Part shown: in pieces, positions 8,669-17,279 of the stretch | Position numbering within the stretch: position 1 is the first letter of the stretch | Layout of the letters: each line of letters begins with the position of its first letter | NCBI GenBank assembly: GCA_965226965.1 | Contig: OZ245715.1 | Coordinates: 1,550,001 to 1,614,000, forward strand | DNA: 64,000 nucleotides | Origin: Endoryza foliicola | Lineage (GTDB): Bacteria > Bacteroidota > Bacteroidia > Chitinophagales > Chitinophagaceae | Reading direction: 5' to 3' | Translations under genes and position numbers: made by a program | The notes under the pieces: model-generated | What the model saw: the letters and a program-made list of their open reading frames with translations, nothing else | Told to the model about the DNA's origin: nothing | Database searches by the model: none

Positions 8669-8688
8669 GTATTATTGTCGATTAAATT

Positions 8689-9918
8689 TTAATAAATATG
8701 ATGGCTGAGTGCCGGATCTTCTACTTTGAATTTTCCCAATACTTTTTGCAATGCATAGGTTAATACATTCAGATGCTTGGGATGATGCTTCGCAGTAATG
8801 ATCAATCTCAAACAGGCTTCGCCAATAGGTACTGTTGGATGATTGATTGGTTGCATATAAATTCCATGGTCTTCTAATAAGGCGGATGCAATTTGTTTGC
8901 ACAAATGAGCGTCTCCTATGGGAATATTGGTGATATGTGATTTGTTGGGACTGAAATAGACTCCATGTGCAGTAAGCGTGCGACGAGCTTGCTTCACTTG
9001 TTCATGGAAAAGCCTTCTTTTTTCAGCGTTTTTTTTAATCGATTCAATACTTTTTTCCGCGGCTGCGCAAATTGCAGGCGGAATAGAAGTGGTGAAAATA
9101 AATCCAGGTGCGAAGCTTCTAATAAAGTCGATCAATAGTTCTGACCCGGCAACATAACCACCGTATACACCGATTGCCTTTGAAAGTGTACCGTTGATTA
9201 GATCAATCTCTTCAGCACAATTTTCTTGCTCACTCATACCTGCCCCTGTAGGTCCGTAGAGTCCTACAGCATGAACTTCGTCTAAGTAGGTGAGTGCTTG
9301 GTATTTTTTAGCTAGCGTTATGATCTCTTTCAGTGGTGCAATAGTGCCTTTGATAGAATAAACCGATTCAAAGACGATTATTTTTGGGGTTTCAATTGAA
9401 ACCGATTGCAATTTCAATTCGAGGTCTTGCAAATCATTGTGGCGGAATATTTTCTTCTCGTTTCCGGCTGCGCGCATGCCTTCTATTAAGGAAGCATGGT
9501 TTCTTTCATCGGAGAAGAACACCAAGTTCGGAATGTTCCGCCCGAGGGTTTGTAAACAAGCGTGATTGGCTGCATAAGCACCATTGAATACAAGGGCTCG
9601 ATCTTTCTTGTGCCAATTAGCTAGGGTGGTTTCTAAGCTTACATGGTGGTTGGTGCTTCCGGAAATATTTCGGGTTCCTCCACTGCCTGTTCCTGATCTA
9701 TGGGCTACAAAGGAGAGTTTCGCAATTACATCCTCTTCCGTGCTTTGTCCTAGATAATCATTGCTGCAAAAATTAATAGCTGAACGGTATCTCCCGGAAG
9801 AATCGGTGAAGTAAAACTGTGGAAAGTGCTGCGCACTTCGGTTTACCTCCAAAAATTGGCGGTAATTCCCTTCTCGGCGAAGGGTATTTAATTTGGTAGA
9901 AAGATGATCCGTCCACAT
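8689..9918 (-). CDS. hemA: 5-aminolevulinate synthase (ALAS)
   Basis: 409 residues, an alpha-oxoamine synthase. ALAS-specific text is clear: EGNYRQF near the N-terminus (R20, the Rhodobacter R21 position), SNDYLG (N53), GTGSGGTRNISG (T82, N84, I85, which line the succinyl-CoA site), DEVHAVGLYGP, PLP lysine K247 in NGTLSKAIGVYGG, SFAPGFIFTTS, and GIYMQPINHPTVP. This last motif separates ALAS from BioF and Kbl. The reaction is glycine plus succinyl-CoA to 5-aminolevulinate. Near the C-terminus GEACLRLIITAKHH departs from the usual GTERLRxTPxP. Upstream of the siroheme-synthase/TauE fusion and divergent from sulfite reductase, it probably supplies ALA for siroheme. Confidence 0.85.
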   Translation of the reverse strand: MWTDHLSTKLNTLRREGNYRQFLEVNRSAQHFPQFYFTDSSGRYRSAINFCSNDYLGQSTEEDVIAKLSFVAHRSGTGSGGTRNISGSTNHHVSLETTLANWHKKDRALVFNGAYAANHACLQTLGRNIPNLVFFSDERNHASLIEGMRAAGNEKKIFRHNDLQDLELKLQSVSIETPKIIVFESVYSIKGTIAPLKEIITLAKKYQALTYLDEVHAVGLYGPTGAGMSEQENCAEEIDLINGTLSKAIGVYGGYVAGSELLIDFIRSFAPGFIFTTSIPPAICAAAEKSIESIKKNAEKRRLFHEQVKQARRTLTAHGVYFSPNKSHITNIPIGDAHLCKQIASALLEDHGIYMQPINHPTVPIGEACLRLIITAKHHPKHLNVLTYALQKVLGKFKVEDPALSHHIY

Positions 9919-9923
9919 AATAC

Positions 9924-9940
9924 CCTACAAAAATAGTAGA
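9924..9940 (-). promoter_or_regulatory. Sulfur-regulon operator before the ALAS gene
   Basis: On the minus strand TCTACTATTTTTGTAGG matches TCTACT-N5-ARTAGR in 10 of 12 half-site positions, and ends 6 bp before the ATG at 9918. A -7-like TTTATTTG lies upstream on the same strand. Confidence 0.6.
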
Positions 9941-9974
9941 CAATAGAACCTCAGCCAAATAAATTCCTTAAAAG

Positions 9975-9991
9975 TCTACTAAATAAATAGG
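9975..9991 (+). promoter_or_regulatory. Sulfur-regulon operator, distal site before sulfite reductase
   Basis: TCTACTAAATAAATAGG matches the dyad with 6-5-6 spacing. It lies between the divergent ALAS and sulfite reductase promoters, so it could serve either. Confidence 0.55.
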
Positions 9992-10051
9992 ATAAATACT
10001 AACGTTCATTTAAAAAAGCAGTTTTTCTTAGGTCAGGTGGGCAGATTTCGT

Positions 10052-10083
10052 TACTTTTGTTACAGTCTATTAATGTAGTAGAC
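10052..10083 (+). promoter_or_regulatory. Sulfite reductase promoter with start-site operator
   Basis: The -7 box TACTTTTG (10052-10059) is a full TAnnTTTG match. Six bases on, GTCTATTAATGTAGTAGAC (10065-10083) is a near-perfect 8-3-8 inverted repeat that would cover the transcription start, the classic place for a repressor. Confidence 0.65.
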
Positions 10084-10133
10084 TAATAAAAAACAGTAAA
10101 ACTCGATTGTAAAATCAACACATTCAATAAGCT

Positions 10134-12221
10134 ATGCAAAGTTTTCGTACGGAATTAGAAAATCCTTTAGTAGAGAAAGACATATTGGAACTGGAGCGCA
10201 AAATTCGCGCATTTAAGGAAGGAAGCATCCCTGAGGAAAAGTTCAGATCACTTCGATTGGCGCGTGGGGTGTACGGTCAGCGTCAGCCCGGCGTACAGAT
10301 GGTTCGGATTAAACTGCCTTATGGTAAAATGACACTTGCGCAGTGGAAGCGTATTTCAGATGTTTCGGATGAATATTCTACCGGGAACTTGCACTTAACA
10401 ACACGACAAGACATTCAAATCCACTTTGTGAGCCTCGATCGCACTCCGGAGCTTTGGAGTGAATTAGAGAAAGACGCCATTACCATTCGTGAAGCTTGTG
10501 GTAATACGGTTCGCAATATCACAGCGTCCGATATGGCGGGTATTGATCCTGAAGAGCCCTTCGATGTAACTCCTTATGCGCATGCCATGTTCGAATATTT
10601 CTTGCGCAAGCCTTTGTGTCAAGAAATGGGGCGTAAGTTTAAGATAGCATTTAGTAGCAGTGAGAAGGATACGGCCTTAACGTTCATGCACGATTTAGGT
10701 GCCATTCCTCGTATTCGTGTGATTGACGGAAAAGAAGTGCGTGGTTTTAAAATATTGATTGCAGGTGGATTGGGTGCCCAGCCTCACTTAGCGGTTGCCA
10801 CCCACGAATTCTTGGAAGCTTCATTATTGATTCCTTATCTAGAAGCCGTTTTGCGTGTGTTTGATAGACATGGAGAACGCAACAGTCGTCATAAAGCCCG
10901 AATCAAATTCCTCGTTCAAAAGATTGGTATCGATGCGTTCAATGAGCTAGTAGCAGCGGAGCAATTGGCTCTAACCTATCAAGAATACCCGGTGAACGCA
11001 GATGCGTTTCCTGAGGCTGCTTTACCATCGTACGAAGGCGATACAGCAGCAAGTCCGGTAGATCCCCTGAAATATGAGTTGTGGCAGGCCACGAATGTAG
11101 TACCGCAAAAGCAGGAAGGATTTTTTGCAGTTTATGTGCGTGTGCCTAACGGCAACATTAGTAGCGACACAAGCCGTTTTCTCGCCGAGCGTTTGAAAAA
11201 CGTAATTGGTGATGATGTGCGTGTTACCATCAACCAAGGCTTGCAGTTTCGATTTGTGAAAAAGGAGCATTTAGTATATATCTACAATACACTAGCAGAG
11301 GTGAACTTGGCGGCTGCAGGTTTTGGTAGTGTAGCGGATATCACAAGCTGTCCGGGTACAGATACCTGCAATCTCGGTATCTCTAATAGTACCGGCACTG
11401 CATTGGTACTATCGGAAGTGATTGAAGAAGAGTTTCCGGAATTCTTATACAATAAAGAAATTGCCATTAAGATCAGCGGCTGTATGAACAGTTGTGGTCA
11501 ACATGGAATGGCCTCCATTGGGTTTCATGGAAGTTCCTTGAAAGCAAAAGGATTGGTATTGCCTGCCTTGCAAGTGCTGGTGGGTGGTGCTGTATTGGGG
11601 AGTGGGGAAGCAAGAATAGCAGATAAAGTAATTAAAGTTCCTAGTAAAAGAGCACCTGAAGTATTGCGCGTTGTACTCAACGATTATATCAGCAACGCAG
11701 CAGGTAAAAGTTTTGCCGACTACAGCTTTGAAAAAGGCGATCGTTATTACTACGAACTGCTCAAACCTCTTGCAGGATTGGAAGCTTTACAAGACGAAGA
11801 CTTTATCGATTGGGGACAAGAACAGAAATTCTCAACTGCCATTGGAGTAGGAGAGTGTGCCGGTGTGATGATAGATTTAGTGGCAACACTGATCTTGGAA
11901 GCAAGAGAAAAATTAGCTCTGAGTGAAGCTACGGTAGCCACTCAATCGTGGGCCGATGCCATTTATCATGCTTATGCAGCGCAAGTACATGCAGCCAAAG
12001 CATTGTTGTTAAAAGAGGGCGTGCAATGTAACACTCAAGCAGGCATCTTAAAAGATTTCGATACGCATTTCATTGCAACAGGAAAAATTACAGGCTTTAC
12101 AAGTTTCAAAGAATCGGTGATGCGTATGAATGATCACATTCCTTCAGAAGCATTTGCTGCAGAATATTTGCAACAGGCTGCTTCGTTTGTAGATCAAGCC
12201 GAAGCGTATAGAACAGTTTAG
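10134..12221 (+). CDS. Assimilatory sulfite (or nitrite) reductase, siroheme/4Fe-4S, with C-terminal extension
   Basis: 695 residues. Two ferrodoxin-like half domains and two siroheme/4Fe-4S domains are present. The cluster ligands are C406 and C412 in SCPGTDTCNLG and C450 and C454 in SGCMNSCGQHG, the C-x5-C-x37-C-x3-C pattern of the family. It reduces sulfite to sulfide in the cytosol with six electrons from ferredoxin or NADPH; the partner is not encoded here. After about residue 555 there is an alpha-helical extension of some 140 residues that looks HEPN-like (DAIYHAYAAQVHAAKALLL). Context with cys and siroheme genes favours sulfite over nitrite. It is divergent from the ALAS operon and controlled by two dyad operators. 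Confidence 0.88.
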   Translation: MQSFRTELENPLVEKDILELERKIRAFKEGSIPEEKFRSLRLARGVYGQRQPGVQMVRIKLPYGKMTLAQWKRISDVSDEYSTGNLHLTTRQDIQIHFVSLDRTPELWSELEKDAITIREACGNTVRNITASDMAGIDPEEPFDVTPYAHAMFEYFLRKPLCQEMGRKFKIAFSSSEKDTALTFMHDLGAIPRIRVIDGKEVRGFKILIAGGLGAQPHLAVATHEFLEASLLIPYLEAVLRVFDRHGERNSRHKARIKFLVQKIGIDAFNELVAAEQLALTYQEYPVNADAFPEAALPSYEGDTAASPVDPLKYELWQATNVVPQKQEGFFAVYVRVPNGNISSDTSRFLAERLKNVIGDDVRVTINQGLQFRFVKKEHLVYIYNTLAEVNLAAAGFGSVADITSCPGTDTCNLGISNSTGTALVLSEVIEEEFPEFLYNKEIAIKISGCMNSCGQHGMASIGFHGSSLKAKGLVLPALQVLVGGAVLGSGEARIADKVIKVPSKRAPEVLRVVLNDYISNAAGKSFADYSFEKGDRYYYELLKPLAGLEALQDEDFIDWGQEQKFSTAIGVGECAGVMIDLVATLILEAREKLALSEATVATQSWADAIYHAYAAQVHAAKALLLKEGVQCNTQAGILKDFDTHFIATGKITGFTSFKESVMRMNDHIPSEAFAAEYLQQAASFVDQAEAYRTV

Positions 12222-12260
12222 TCATTGTTTATTCCAACCATCTGTTATTTGTTTCAGCAC

Positions 12261-12290
12261 ACACGAGTCTTATGGGCTCGTGTTTTTTTT
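12261..12290 (+). terminator. Terminator after sulfite reductase
   Basis: ACACGAG (12261-12267) pairs with CTCGTGT (12277-12283), followed by a run of T. It lies 39 bp past the stop codon at 12221. Confidence 0.85.
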
Positions 12291-12299
12291 GGGGAAGTT

Positions 12300-12560
12300 G
12301 GAATTAGGACGAGGTAATTAATAATTAAGAAGTAATAATTAATAATTAATAATGAAACAGCCAGGGAGCTAATTGGTGAATTTGGGAGTTTGTGAATGTG
12401 GGAATGAAATACAAAAAAGAGGAGGGAAGAGGTAGACTGTCCATCCTGTAAATCCTTTAATCCTGTGAATCCTGATCGCAGTTAGGTTGGTTGAATATCG
12501 GAGGCTAATCTGTGGGAATCTGTACTAATCAGTGTTATTTGTGGTCAAAAAAAGAGCTCT
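12300..12560 (+). repeat. Composite dispersed repeat (AT-rich block, then TCTGTG block)
   Basis: An AT-rich block (TTAATAATTAATAATGAAAC) with CAGCC is followed after an insertion by GGTTGGTTGAATATCGGAGG and a series of AATCTGT words ending TTTGTGGTCAAAAAA. The same order occurs at 22138-22255 and 36735-36902 and, inverted, at 39309-39430 and 50170-50270. Confidence 0.6.
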
Positions 12561-12803
12561 TCAATTATATTCATTCATCAAAATTTCCAATTAGTAGACT
12601 CTACCGCAAAGAGAGGAAGAACACAACGATGCGCAAAGAAAGTTGCCGCGAAGCTGTGCCAATCTGTAATAATCAGTGTTATTTGTGCTCAAAAAAAGAG
12701 CTCTTCAACTATATTCATACATCAAAATTTCCAATCAGTAGACTCTACCGCAAAGAGAGGAAGAACACAACGATGCGCAAAGAAAGTTGCAGCGCAGCTG
12801 CAC
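12517..12803. repeat. Two tandem 144-bp direct repeats
   Basis: The unit beginning AATCTGTACTAATCAGTG at 12517 recurs at 12661 with few changes; both hold AGAGCTCTTCAA, AGTAGACTCTACCGCAAAG and AACACAACGATGCGCAAAG. The first part is the TCTGTG dispersed repeat; the second recalls the 'CGCAAAG' repeat at 39240 and 50100. An open frame of 102 codons runs through both copies but is a by-product of the duplication. Confidence 0.75.
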
Positions 12804-12880
12804 AGAACTTAATAACTTAAAACTCAATAACTCATAACTCAACCTTGAAAGCCATCTCTGGTAAAATAGCGCCACATTCA

Positions 12881-13306
12881 CTAATTATCATAATACGTGT
12901 GATCTTTTACAATCTTTCCGTTTTTGATCGTGAAAATCGTAGTAATAGGAAGAAATAGTTTTGTGCTATCAAGACCCGTACCAATTGAAATAAACTCCGC
13001 TGTTATTACATCCGATCCTGATTGGTAAGTTCTAATGACACTGTCTTTTATATTCGGGAAAATAGCTTCTAGTTCTGAGTACTTTTTTACAATACTATCC
13101 TTTGATTGCACAACTTCTTTCAAGCCCAAGGAAGGGTCTAAAAACAATGCAGAATCGGCATACATTGAAGCCATGCTTTTCCAGTCATGTTTGTTGAAGT
13201 GGAAGTACAATGAATCCACTACAGGTTTCAGATCAACCGTCTTCTCAAGGGGAGAAGTGCAGGAGATCAATAATCCTAAAGAAAGACAAGCTATAAGCAG
13301 TTTCAT
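12881..13306 (-). CDS. SnoaL-like/NTF2-fold lipoprotein
   Basis: 141 residues. The N-terminus MKLLIACLSLGLLISCTS ends in a lipobox (LISC), so it is probably a lipoprotein anchored in the envelope. The rest, with FHFNKHDWKSMASMYADSA and the strand ITTIFTIKNGKIVKDHTYYDN, fits the NTF2-like/SnoaL fold used by many small ligand-binding or polyketide-cyclase-like proteins. It lies 88 bp downstream of the SUMT gene on the same strand and could be the last gene of the cysHDN transcript or have its own promoter. The function is unknown. Confidence 0.75.
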   Translation of the reverse strand: MKLLIACLSLGLLISCTSPLEKTVDLKPVVDSLYFHFNKHDWKSMASMYADSALFLDPSLGLKEVVQSKDSIVKKYSELEAIFPNIKDSVIRTYQSGSDVITAEFISIGTGLDSTKLFLPITTIFTIKNGKIVKDHTYYDN

Positions 13307-13394
13307 AGCAATTCAGTTTTCGGTAATTGTGAATACTACAATTTACCGAAAACTGATCAATATTGTGCTAGGCATTCTTACTATTACATTTAAA

Positions 13395-14195
13395 CTAACT
13401 TGTAAAATACGCCTCCTGTTTACCGCTGTTCTTTAACCAACTGAATTGTTCGTGTAAGGCCACCACTTTCCCGATGATCACCAAAGAGGGCGATTGGAAT
13501 TTCAATCCGGCAAAAGTTTGCTTGTGATTGTGGATGGCTGAAATATAGGCATTTTGATTTTTAGTAGTTGCTTGTTCAACAACAGCAATGTATTTATCGG
13601 AAGTGATGTTGTGTGCTCTTAGGCGGTCTACCAACTCATCAAGGGTTTCAGACGACATGTAGAAAACCAAGGTGTCATCTGTATTTGCCAGATCGTACCA
13701 ATAGTCTGCAGGTACCGCATCATGTTTATAGAAGGTGAGTAAACGAACCCCTAATGCATAATTACGGGCAGTCAGTGGAATTCCGGTATACGCAGCAGCA
13801 CCCATTGCAGCCGATACCCCGGGAATCAATTCGTACAGAATATCATGTTCTACCAATGTTTGCAATTCATCCAAAATATTTGAAAACACTGAAATGTCTC
13901 CTCCTTTCAAACGTACCACGGTTTTACCTTGTGAAGCATGTTCTACCATCAATTCATTGATGGTTTTTTGCGGAGTTGATTTTCCTTTATGTCCTTGCTT
14001 GCCCACTTTAATGATGAGCGCATTAGAAGGTACATGGGTTTTTAAGATTTCCGGACTCACCAAGCGATCCGTTAACACCACATCGGCAGTGCTCAATGCA
14101 TTGGCTGCTTTAATGGTGATAAGATCGGGGTCGCCGGGACCTGCGCCGGCTAGAATTACTTTTCCTTGTTTAAGGCCTACCTGGTGTAAGATCAT
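13395..14195 (-). CDS. cobA: Uroporphyrinogen-III C-methyltransferase (SUMT)
   Basis: 266 residues. The tetrapyrrole methylase signature is clear: VILAGAGPGDPDLITIKAANAL at the N-terminus and VVRLKGGDISVFSN, with VIPGVSAAMGAAAYTGIPLT-like text. It adds two methyl groups from SAM to uroporphyrinogen III, giving precorrin-2. The precorrin-2 would then go to the dehydrogenase domain at 7163-8668 to make siroheme for sulfite reductase. It is 9 bp downstream of cysN, so it belongs to the cysH-cysD-cysN operon. It lacks the CysG N-terminal domain, which here is encoded separately. Confidence 0.92.
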   Translation of the reverse strand: MILHQVGLKQGKVILAGAGPGDPDLITIKAANALSTADVVLTDRLVSPEILKTHVPSNALIIKVGKQGHKGKSTPQKTINELMVEHASQGKTVVRLKGGDISVFSNILDELQTLVEHDILYELIPGVSAAMGAAAYTGIPLTARNYALGVRLLTFYKHDAVPADYWYDLANTDDTLVFYMSSETLDELVDRLRAHNITSDKYIAVVEQATTKNQNAYISAIHNHKQTFAGLKFQSPSLVIIGKVVALHEQFSWLKNSGKQEAYFTS

Positions 14196-14204
14196 GGTGT
14201 TGTT

Positions 14205-15458
14205 TTAAGACAGTGATTGTTTAAACAGTACGGCGGCAACAGTACTATTGCTGGTTTCATCGATCAAAATAGCCGTGCCGTTTAAAGGCAATTGATCGTA
14301 GGCGTCGAATACCAATGGGGAAGCTGTTTTAATGGTAGCTTTTACTACTTCATTCAATTTAACACCTCCCTCTATCGCTTGCTCTTCCAAACTGTTTACA
14401 TCTAATTTGTAAGCAAGATTTCGAACCATGGCGCGAACCAGTCTACTGTTGTGTTGTAATAAGTATTTATTTCCGGGCTGTAGAGGCTTTTCATCGAGCC
14501 AGCACAGCAAGACTTCTAATTCGTTGGAAACATTGGGTTGTTGGTGTGATAGTACAATACTGTCACCTCGGCTGATATCAATGTCTTCGTTCAAATGTAT
14601 CACGGCACTTTGTGGTGCAAAAACTTCTTCTACTTCTTTTCCGGCAATTTCGAGTTTGGAAATAGTGGCGGGTAATTGCTGCGGAAGGATCGTAACTTGA
14701 TCGCCTTTTTTATAAACCCCGCTGATTACTTTCCCTGCATAGCCACGGTAATCATGAAGGTCAGCAGTTTGAGGACGAATTACCAATTGCACTTGAAAGC
14801 GGGCCGTTGATAAGTTGATATCATTTTGAAGCGGCACTTCTTCCAAGAACTCTAATAACGAAGGCCCTTCGTACCAATTCATGTGCGTAGAGCGGTCTAC
14901 AATATTGCCTCCATTTAAGGCACTGATTGGTACATAGGTTACTTCTTCTAAACCTAATTGTTTGGCAACTGTTGCGTAGTCGATCACGATATCGTTGTAG
15001 CGCTGTTGATCGTATTCAACCAAATCCATTTTATTAATGGCCACTACTACATGCGGGATCTTCAAAAGAGAAGCGATGATGGAGTGACGTCTGGTTTGTT
15101 CTACAACACCCTGTCGGGCATCGATCAAAATGATGATCAGATTCGAATTAGACGCCCCGGTGATCATGTTACGGGTATATTGAACATGACCGGGTGCGTC
15201 CGCTATAATGAATTTACGTTTTGGGGTAGAAAAATAGCGATAAGCTACATCAATGGTAATGCCTTGTTCTCTTTCAGCTCTTAGTCCATCTGTTAACAAG
15301 GCGAGATCTATTTCACCGGCAGCTTTGTTCTTGGTTTGTTTTTCCAAAGCTTCCAATTGATCAATAAGAATGTTCTTACTATCGTAGAGCAAGCGTCCAA
15401 TCAAAGTTGATTTTCCATCATCTACACTGCCTGCTGTTATAAATCGGAGTAAATCCAT
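14205..15458 (-). CDS. cysN: Sulfate adenylyltransferase subunit 1 (GTPase)
   Basis: 417 residues, full length for CysN without a fused APS kinase. The GTPase motifs are GSVDDGKSTLIGRLLYD (8-24), DAPGHVQYTRNM and NKMDL. With CysD it makes adenosine 5'-phosphosulfate from sulfate and ATP, driven by GTP hydrolysis. No cysC is seen nearby, which agrees with a CysH that works on APS directly. The gene sits 102 bp downstream of cysD, a wider gap than others in this operon, and 9 bp upstream of the SUMT gene. Confidence 0.95.
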   Translation of the reverse strand: MDLLRFITAGSVDDGKSTLIGRLLYDSKNILIDQLEALEKQTKNKAAGEIDLALLTDGLRAEREQGITIDVAYRYFSTPKRKFIIADAPGHVQYTRNMITGASNSNLIIILIDARQGVVEQTRRHSIIASLLKIPHVVVAINKMDLVEYDQQRYNDIVIDYATVAKQLGLEEVTYVPISALNGGNIVDRSTHMNWYEGPSLLEFLEEVPLQNDINLSTARFQVQLVIRPQTADLHDYRGYAGKVISGVYKKGDQVTILPQQLPATISKLEIAGKEVEEVFAPQSAVIHLNEDIDISRGDSIVLSHQQPNVSNELEVLLCWLDEKPLQPGNKYLLQHNSRLVRAMVRNLAYKLDVNSLEEQAIEGGVKLNEVVKATIKTASPLVFDAYDQLPLNGTAILIDETSNSTVAAVLFKQSLS

Positions 15459-15560
15459 GAGAGTTGTTTGTGTTGGTTATTAAGTCTTGAGTTTTGTGTT
15501 CTTGGTTATGAATGTTCCGAAATTACTAGTACAGGAAGCTCATAACTGATTGCTTATAAC

Positions 15561-16478
15561 TTAAAAATAGCCGTTCTTTTTTCTGTCTTCCATTGCCGCT
15601 TCGGTTACTTTGTCATCGATGCGGGTTTCGCCGCGTTCGCTGATTCGCGTAGCCGTGATTTCTTCAATCACTTCTTCTAAAGTAGCAGCTTTGCTTTCAA
15701 CTGCAGCCGTGCAGGTCATATCACCAACTGTTCTATAGCGAACGCGTTTTGTTTCTATTTTGTCGTTAGGTTCTAGCTGTACAAATTCAGACAAAGCCAC
15801 CCATTGACCCTCATGATCAATTACTTTACGATCATGCGCGAAGTAGATTGATGGCAAGGCTATTTTTTCTTTTTTGATATAGTTCCAGATATCAAGTTCG
15901 GTCCAGTTGCTGATTGGGAACACACGTACGTTTTCTCCTTTATGAATGCGGCCGTTGAAAGTGCTCCACAATTCAGGACGTTGGAGTTTGGGATTCCATT
16001 GACCGAATTCATCGCGAACTGAGAAGATGCGTTCTTTGGCGCGTGCTTTTTCTTCGTCTCTTCTTGCGCCACCAATGCAGGCGTCGAATTGAAACTCTTC
16101 GATGGTATCGAGTAGGGTATAGGTTTGCAACCAGTTTCTGCTGGCGAATTTACCTTTTGGTTCGGTGAGATTGCGTTGTTTGATGGTATCGCCAACCAAA
16201 CGAACTACCAATTCGGCGTTTACTTCTTTTGCCAAAGCATCACGAAATTCGAGTGCTTCGGGGAAGTTGTGTCCGGTATCGATGTGCACCAATGGAAAAG
16301 GAATTTTTCCGGGTGCAAATGCTTTTCTGGCTAAATGAACGAGCGTGATGGAGTCTTTTCCACCACTGAACAATAAAGCGGGGCGTTCGAATTGCGCTGC
16401 TATTTCGCGAAAGATATGAATGCTTTCTGCTTCCAGTTGTTCGAGATAGTCCAATTGTCTGTTGTTCACACTACTCAT
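15561..16478 (-). CDS. cysD: Sulfate adenylyltransferase subunit 2
   Basis: 305 residues, usual CysD length. The PP-loop is FSGGKDSITLVHLARKAF, followed by PFPLVHIDTGHNFPE, both typical. GGARRDEEKARAKERIFSVRD and the C-terminal ERGETRIDDKVTEAAMEDRKKNGYF are also family hallmarks. It binds ATP and sulfate and forms APS with CysN. It is 16 bp downstream of cysH and thus in one operon. Confidence 0.96.
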   Translation of the reverse strand: MSSVNNRQLDYLEQLEAESIHIFREIAAQFERPALLFSGGKDSITLVHLARKAFAPGKIPFPLVHIDTGHNFPEALEFRDALAKEVNAELVVRLVGDTIKQRNLTEPKGKFASRNWLQTYTLLDTIEEFQFDACIGGARRDEEKARAKERIFSVRDEFGQWNPKLQRPELWSTFNGRIHKGENVRVFPISNWTELDIWNYIKKEKIALPSIYFAHDRKVIDHEGQWVALSEFVQLEPNDKIETKRVRYRTVGDMTCTAAVESKAATLEEVIEEITATRISERGETRIDDKVTEAAMEDRKKNGYF

Positions 16479-16494
16479 AGTATAAGCTTCTTAG

Positions 16495-17229
16495 TTATGC
16501 ATTTGATACGGATGCATGTACATGCAAACCACATTCTTTTTTTGATGCGTCTTCCCACCACCATCTTCCGGCTCGGAAATCTTCGCCGGGTTTTATGGCT
16601 CTGGTACAGGGGGCGCAGCCGATGCTTACAAATCCTCTATCGTGTAAAGGATTGTAAGGAATGACATTAGAGTTGATATAACTTTTTACTTGTTCTTGTG
16701 CCCAATTGAACAGCGGGTGCACTTTGATGAGTTGATTGCCTTCGTCCCATTCAATCCAATGCATGTCTGTTCTGTTTGGAGAGTGAGCGGCGCGGATACC
16801 GGTGATCCAGATTTTTTTTCCGGCGAGTGCGCGTTTCAAAGGTTCTACTTTGCGGATCTGGCAACATTGTTGGCGAAGGGCTACGGAATCGTAGAACGCA
16901 TTGGGCCCATTACTGCCCACAAAGTTCTGTAGCGCAGCATCGTTCGGGTAATAAGCAGTAATGGGTTTTTGATAGCGTTCCAAGGTGGCCGACCATGTGC
17001 TATAAGTTTCGGGGAAAAGGCGTCCGGTGTCGAGCGTGAAAACAGCAATGTCTAATCCCTGTTCAAAAATTTGATGGGTTAAAATTTGATCTTCTTCGCT
17101 GAAACTAGTGGAAAGGGTTACGGCGCCGGGGGCATAGTTTGCCAGCCAGCGGAGTTGATCTTCCGTTTTCAGAGAAGCCAGGTTTTTTTCAATTTCCTGT
17201 AATTCAGTATGGATGCTGTTTTGCGTCAT
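16495..17229 (-). CDS. cysH: Adenylyl-sulfate (APS) reductase, 4Fe-4S type
   Basis: 244 residues. The cysteine pairs C122-C123 (RQQCCQIRKVEPLKRAL) and C205/C208 (GCAPCTR) are the four ligands of a 4Fe-4S cluster, the mark of APS-using enzymes rather than PAPS reductases. C233 in KKECGLH is the catalytic thiol. It reduces APS to sulfite with electrons from thioredoxin. It opens the operon cysH-cysD-cysN-SUMT; the promoter with a dyad operator is immediately upstream. Confidence 0.93.
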   Translation of the reverse strand: MTQNSIHTELQEIEKNLASLKTEDQLRWLANYAPGAVTLSTSFSEEDQILTHQIFEQGLDIAVFTLDTGRLFPETYSTWSATLERYQKPITAYYPNDAALQNFVGSNGPNAFYDSVALRQQCCQIRKVEPLKRALAGKKIWITGIRAAHSPNRTDMHWIEWDEGNQLIKVHPLFNWAQEQVKSYINSNVIPYNPLHDRGFVSIGCAPCTRAIKPGEDFRAGRWWWEDASKKECGLHVHASVSNA

Positions 17230-17230
17230 A

Positions 17231-17270
17231 GTCTATTAGTCTACTAGAGAAGTAGAGTAATGCAAATGTA
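17231..17270 (-). promoter_or_regulatory. cysH promoter with sulfur-regulon operator
   Basis: On the minus strand the -7 box TACATTTG (17263-17270) is a full consensus match. It is followed by the perfect dyad TCTACTTCTCTAGTAGA (17240-17256, 6-5-6) covering the start region, then a further TAATAGAC half-site at 17231-17238. This is the most symmetric copy of the operator in the window. Confidence 0.7.
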
Positions 17271-17279
17271 CGTCATTAT

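Noticed and set aside
8689..9918. BioF (8-amino-7-oxononanoate synthase) or Kbl
   Set aside because: The motif QPINHPTVP, RNISG and the N-terminal EGNYRQF point to ALAS.
10134..12221. Nitrite reductase
   Set aside because: Family motifs cannot separate the two, but all neighbours serve sulfate assimilation and siroheme.
12592..12740. AGTAGACTCTACC in the tandem repeats as an operator
   Set aside because: Wrong spacing for the 6-5-6 dyad and not next to a gene start.
12512..12820. 102-residue frame
   Set aside because: Product of two tandem 144-bp repeats; the same peptide is repeated because the unit is a multiple of three.
16495..17229. PAPS reductase
   Set aside because: The CC/CxxC iron-sulfur ligands and lack of cysC indicate an APS-type enzyme.
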